From positions 1-9,041 of the forward strand of contig DUHJ01000112.1 in assembly GCA_013330925.1 (NCBI GenBank): 9,041 nucleotides of DNA, given 5' to 3'. Shown here in pieces: positions 6,192 through 9,041 of this stretch; position 1 is the stretch's first letter; every line of letters begins with the position of its first letter. The notes beneath the pieces were generated by a model. It made no database searches. It was not told where the DNA came from and worked only from the letters and a program-made list of their open reading frames with translations. The translations under genes and the position numbers were made by a program. The stretch is from Candidatus Poseidoniaceae archaeon (GTDB lineage Archaea; Thermoplasmatota; Poseidoniia; Poseidoniales; Poseidoniaceae).

Positions 6192-7055
6192 ATGCCAGCA
6201 CTGAGGTACGCATACTTCCCCGGCTGCGTTGCCAAGGGCTCTGCCCGCGAGGTCGAAGACGCCATGCGCGCCGTGGTCAAGGCCCTCGACATCGAACTGG
6301 TTGAGATGCCAGGCGCCGCCTGCTGCGGTGCCGGGGTGATGAAGCAGGCCAACCACAAATTGCAGTTGACCCTCAACGCCCGCACCTTTGCACAAGCAGA
6401 GGCCATGGGACTCGACGTGCTGACCCCTTGCGCCACGTGCCAAGGGAACATGTACGAAGATCTGGCGCTGCTGCTCAGTGACGAGAAATTGCGTGCAGAA
6501 ATCAACGACGTGCTTGAGCGAACGTGCGGTATGCGCTTCGAAGGCGAGCTTCGCATGCGCCACCTCCTGCAGGTCGTGGTGGAGGACGTCGGCCTTGACA
6601 CGCTCCGCGACCGCGTCGTCAACCCGATTGACTTCCCTGTGGCCGGATACTACGGCGTGCCCATGCTCCAAGACGGTGCTTCAGGTGACGACGATCCGAT
6701 GAACCCCCGCTACTTCGACGACCTCCTCGCCGCGATGGGGTCGACCTCCGTGGCGTACGACGGCGCCACCAGGTCCGTCGGTTTCCCCGGCTTGCTTGGA
6801 CGTGAGCGCACCGCCATGCTCCAAACGGCCGAGGTGCTTTCAGAAGCCAAGGAAGAGGGGGCCCTCGTGATGGCCACCGCGTGTCCGCTGAGCCACTTCA
6901 ACCTCGACGTCTACCAAGTGAAGGCCAAGAAGGTCTCTGGACGGGACACCTCCCTTCCTGTGGTCCATCTGCCCGAGTTGATGGCCTTCTCGCTCGGTCT
7001 CCTTACCGATCGGTATGCCCAACTCCGCACCCGAGCGCTCGTCATGGGCGCTTGA
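6192..7055 (+). CDS. HdrB/SdhE-like CCG-domain protein with a degenerate second CCG motif
   Basis: This 287-residue protein matches the family of heterodisulfide reductase subunit B, archaeal SdhE and the C-terminal half of thiol:fumarate reductase TfrB, which carry two CCG domains (C-x31-39-CC-x35-36-C-x2-C). The first motif is intact: C12 in FPGC, C44-C45 in ACCGAG, then C80 and C83 in PCATC. The second copy keeps its backbone (YYG, DDPMNPR, GLLG, CPLSH), but V156 stands where YGC is expected, S195-V196 replace the Cys pair, S234 replaces the last Cys, and only C231 survives. In methanogen HdrB each CCG domain can hold a noncubane 4Fe-4S cluster, so this protein probably has one. No signal peptide or membrane segment is seen. 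It is co-transcribed with the ferredoxin-flavodoxin-SdhB fusion, its likely partner, an arrangement resembling TfrB split in two. CoM/CoB chemistry should not be assumed; the substrate could be another disulfide, thiol or quinone. Confidence 0.93.
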   Translation: MPALRYAYFPGCVAKGSAREVEDAMRAVVKALDIELVEMPGAACCGAGVMKQANHKLQLTLNARTFAQAEAMGLDVLTPCATCQGNMYEDLALLLSDEKLRAEINDVLERTCGMRFEGELRMRHLLQVVVEDVGLDTLRDRVVNPIDFPVAGYYGVPMLQDGASGDDDPMNPRYFDDLLAAMGSTSVAYDGATRSVGFPGLLGRERTAMLQTAEVLSEAKEEGALVMATACPLSHFNLDVYQVKAKKVSGRDTSLPVVHLPELMAFSLGLLTDRYAQLRTRALVMGA

Positions 7056-7058
7056 TCA
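7053..7058. other. Abutting convergent stop codons forming a TGATCA palindrome
   Basis: The TGA of the plus-strand HdrB-like gene (7053-7055) is followed directly by TCA (7056-7058), the TGA of the minus-strand Hef gene. There is no base between the genes, so any transcription terminator must lie inside the opposite coding region and the transcripts are expected to overlap at their 3' ends. Confidence 0.9.
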
Positions 7059-9041
7059 GCCGTGAAGCGCACGGTGAACTTCTGCGGCTCGACCCGGTCC
7101 AATCCCGGAGGCTTCGGCCAATTCCTCTAGGCTGGCGTTCGCCACCGCAGCAATGGATTCGAAAGCCTCGGCCAAGGCTTGTGCCGTGACGGGTCCGACG
7201 CCATCGATCGCCTCCAACAATGCGGACCGCCGTCGTTGCGAAGCATTGCTCCATTGTTGGCGCATTCCGCTTTGTTCGTCCTCGTCCTCAAGGGCCGCTT
7301 GAGCCGCCAGCAATGCCCGGTGGGCCTCATCGGCCGGTTTCCCGGCCTGAGCGCTCTCCAGAGCATCAAGCCATGCGAGTTCACGGCGGGCGGCAAGGGC
7401 GAGGAAAGCAGCGGATTCGTCCGCGTCTCGGACACAGACGACCGACAAGCCGAGGTCAAACGCCATCCATGCCAACGCGCCATGCACGGCGTTTGGGTGG
7501 GTGCCACCCTCCAAACCGTGGCCTGTTTCGAGCAACAATCCTGCCCTTGGACCTGCGGCGGCAAGGCGCCGCACTTGGCTCAACAGCCTGCCGTCGCGCA
7601 CCGACGCGTGCAAGTCTTTGGCGGTCTTTCGCTCCAGGAGCAGGCGTGGGCCAATCCTGACGTCCCCGGTCACCAAGTGCCTGAACACAGGTCGAATCCC
7701 GCGTGCGCGAAGGCCGGCTGCCAAGGTGGATGAGGCCTCGCGCCGGTCAAGGACGATCTCCATGTGCCCCTGTGCGTCCAGTCCATGCGCGTGTGTTCTC
7801 CCGTCCAGCACGACGGAATGTTCGCTTGTTCTGGCGCTTGGGCGATCGGCACTCGCCACGTGTTGAGGCGGCGTTTCCCAACCGAAGAGCGAGGCCTGCT
7901 CAGGGTGACGGCGCTCTTCTGGACGCACCTTGCCGGGTTGCCGCGGAGGTGTCGCGACGGCGACGACGGCTTCCTCGCTCGGTGCCGGTTCCGGAACGGG
8001 CCTCAACCGGGCCCGTTCTTCTTGGACGAAGGCCGAAGCCGGAACGAGGCTGTCCTCGGTGTTGACCTGAAACGCTGCGAGGGGATCTTTCTCGTTGGTG
8101 TACTCGTGCAAGCGACGCGTGCGCCCCAACCTCCGCAGATGGTCCATCATCCGCCGTTCCCGTGCTGCAGACGCACGCAGCATGTGGGCGTCGCGCGTGC
8201 CTTCGGCGACCAACATGACCACTTCACCGTCGGCGTGGCGCCCGGTTCGCCCGCGCCGCTGGATGGCCCGCACCGCACTGGCCACAGGCTCGTAGAACAC
8301 CACGAGGTCGGCTGCAGGGATGTCGAGGCCTTCCTCACCGACGGAGGTTGCGATGAGGACGTTGGCTTCTCCACGTCGGAAGGCGTCGATTTGTGCGACC
8401 TGTTCTTTCTGCGTCATTCCTCGCCTGTCCCCCGTTTTGGATTGGCCGACAAAGGGGATGGGGGTGAGGTGTTCGCTCAGGGACAACCGCTCGACAAGAC
8501 GGTCCACGGTGTCCCGGTACTCGGTGAAGACCAGCGTTTTGGTGTCGGCTTTTTCGCGGTGTCGCGCTTCCAGAAGGCGTTCCACCGCGTGGGGTTTAGG
8601 ATGCAATTCTTCGGTGACGTCCAAGCTCTCCCGCAGTTGTCGAACGGCGGGCCTGTCCAACAGTCTGGAGACTTTTTTCCGCTCCTCGCCGCTTTTGGAT
8701 GCCTGTCGTTCGAGGAAGGATTTGGCGACGCCCATGCCTTGGCATCGAAGCAAATCCAGCAGAAGATGAAGTCGGCGGAGGTCGGACACCGCTCTTGCTG
8801 CTTCGTACCCACGGCGATCACGCCGGGCAATGGAGGCCGAAGCCTTCCTCTGGGCGTCGTCGAGCATCGCCGCCGTGAGGTGGCCGGTGTCCGCGAGGTA
8901 GCCCTGGCGCCTCAGACGGTCGGCCACCGCTCGCTCTTCTTCGGCGAGCGGGGCGATGAGGTGCAGCAAGGTCTCTGGAAGGGTCAAATGTTCACTCGCC
9001 ACGGAGAGGTCCACGGCGTAAGGCGCAAGGCCGGAATCGTC
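7056..9041 (-). CDS. hef: Hef-type helicase/ERCC4 nuclease (5'-partial, N-terminal DEAD domain outside window)
   Basis: Hef is the archaeal relative of eukaryotic FANCM and XPF and acts on stalled or branched replication forks. The frame runs off the right edge. A GTG at 9014 is possible but is not the true start, because the preceding in-frame codons continue and helicase motifs I-III are missing. Numbering from that GTG: an arch-like helical insert (about 45-135), then helicase domain 2 with TLVFTEYRDTVDRL (160-173), VLIATSVGEEGLDIP (219-233) and motif VI IQRRGRTGR (251-259). A charged, Pro-rich linker follows (about 320-415). The ERCC4 nuclease (418-550) has D423-x-R425-E426, G450-D451, E461-R462-K463 and D467, then the Hef-like DGRL-x-SQV and HPNAV. 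Two helix-hairpin-helix motifs sit near 604-611 (GVGP) and 637-642 (GIGPGR). All nuclease residues appear intact, so the enzyme is probably active. The linker has a PIP-like QASLFGW (373-379). Confidence 0.95.
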   Translation of the reverse strand, partial: DDSGLAPYAVDLSVASEHLTLPETLLHLIAPLAEEERAVADRLRRQGYLADTGHLTAAMLDDAQRKASASIARRDRRGYEAARAVSDLRRLHLLLDLLRCQGMGVAKSFLERQASKSGEERKKVSRLLDRPAVRQLRESLDVTEELHPKPHAVERLLEARHREKADTKTLVFTEYRDTVDRLVERLSLSEHLTPIPFVGQSKTGDRRGMTQKEQVAQIDAFRRGEANVLIATSVGEEGLDIPAADLVVFYEPVASAVRAIQRRGRTGRHADGEVVMLVAEGTRDAHMLRASAARERRMMDHLRRLGRTRRLHEYTNEKDPLAAFQVNTEDSLVPASAFVQEERARLRPVPEPAPSEEAVVAVATPPRQPGKVRPEERRHPEQASLFGWETPPQHVASADRPSARTSEHSVVLDGRTHAHGLDAQGHMEIVLDRREASSTLAAGLRARGIRPVFRHLVTGDVRIGPRLLLERKTAKDLHASVRDGRLLSQVRRLAAAGPRAGLLLETGHGLEGGTHPNAVHGALAWMAFDLGLSVVCVRDADESAAFLALAARRELAWLDALESAQAGKPADEAHRALLAAQAALEDEDEQSGMRQQWSNASQRRRSALLEAIDGVGPVTAQALAEAFESIAAVANASLEELAEASGIGPGRAAEVHRALHG

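Noticed and set aside
9012..9014. GTG at 9014 as the real start of Hef
   Set aside because: The frame stays open to the window edge and the ATPase half of the helicase is missing, so the gene continues outside.
7056..9041. Plus-strand open frames of up to 184 codons opposite hef
   Set aside because: They show no domain features, and the minus strand carries complete helicase, ERCC4 and HhH motifs.
1..9041. tRNA, rRNA, CRISPR array, insertion sequence or prophage
   Set aside because: No cloverleaf-like segment, regularly spaced repeats, transposase or integrase signature was seen on either strand.

Overview
The window looks like a piece of a GC-rich archaeal chromosome. The strongest signs are a group II chaperonin (thermosome) and a Hef-type helicase/nuclease, both archaeal hallmarks. 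The membrane-anchored Ig-like protein with a Pro/Ala/Glu-rich tail and the CCG-domain redox protein fit a marine Thermoplasmatota lineage such as Marine Group II (Poseidoniia). That placement is inferred from protein character only; there is no rRNA or other marker here.

Layout. (1) 3-2432 (+): the 3' part of a gene for a large exported, probably glycosylated Ig-like repeat protein, with one transmembrane segment and a short cytoplasmic tail; its 5' end is outside the window. (2) 2497-4122 (+): complete thermosome subunit, preceded by a 64-base gap holding a stem-loop. (3) A 110-base gap with two small inverted repeats. (4) 4233-6182 and 6192-7055 (+): a tight two-gene redox operon, the 9-base gap carrying a strong Shine-Dalgarno site. 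(5) 7056-9041 (-): the 3' part of a Hef gene, converging on the operon with no intergenic base. Gene density is very high and no stretch above 300 bases lacks a gene. I saw no tRNA, rRNA, CRISPR array or insertion sequence.

The most interesting part is the redox operon. The first protein fuses a single-cluster ferredoxin, a CysJ-type flavodoxin, and a region that follows the succinate dehydrogenase/fumarate reductase iron-sulfur subunit (SdhB, TfrB) and HdrC from end to end. In that region every cysteine that should hold the 2Fe-2S and the two further Fe-S clusters has been replaced, although the surrounding fold signatures remain. The second protein is an HdrB/SdhE-like two-CCG-domain protein whose first CCG motif is intact and whose second has lost four of its five cysteines. 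Together they resemble a split thiol:fumarate reductase B chain in which the usual Fe-S wire has been emptied and a ferredoxin plus a flavodoxin fused on. My working inference is a reduced electron-transfer module (4Fe-4S, FMN, one CCG cluster) on an SdhB/HdrC-like scaffold; its substrate and partner are unknown. The other genes have no evident functional link to it.
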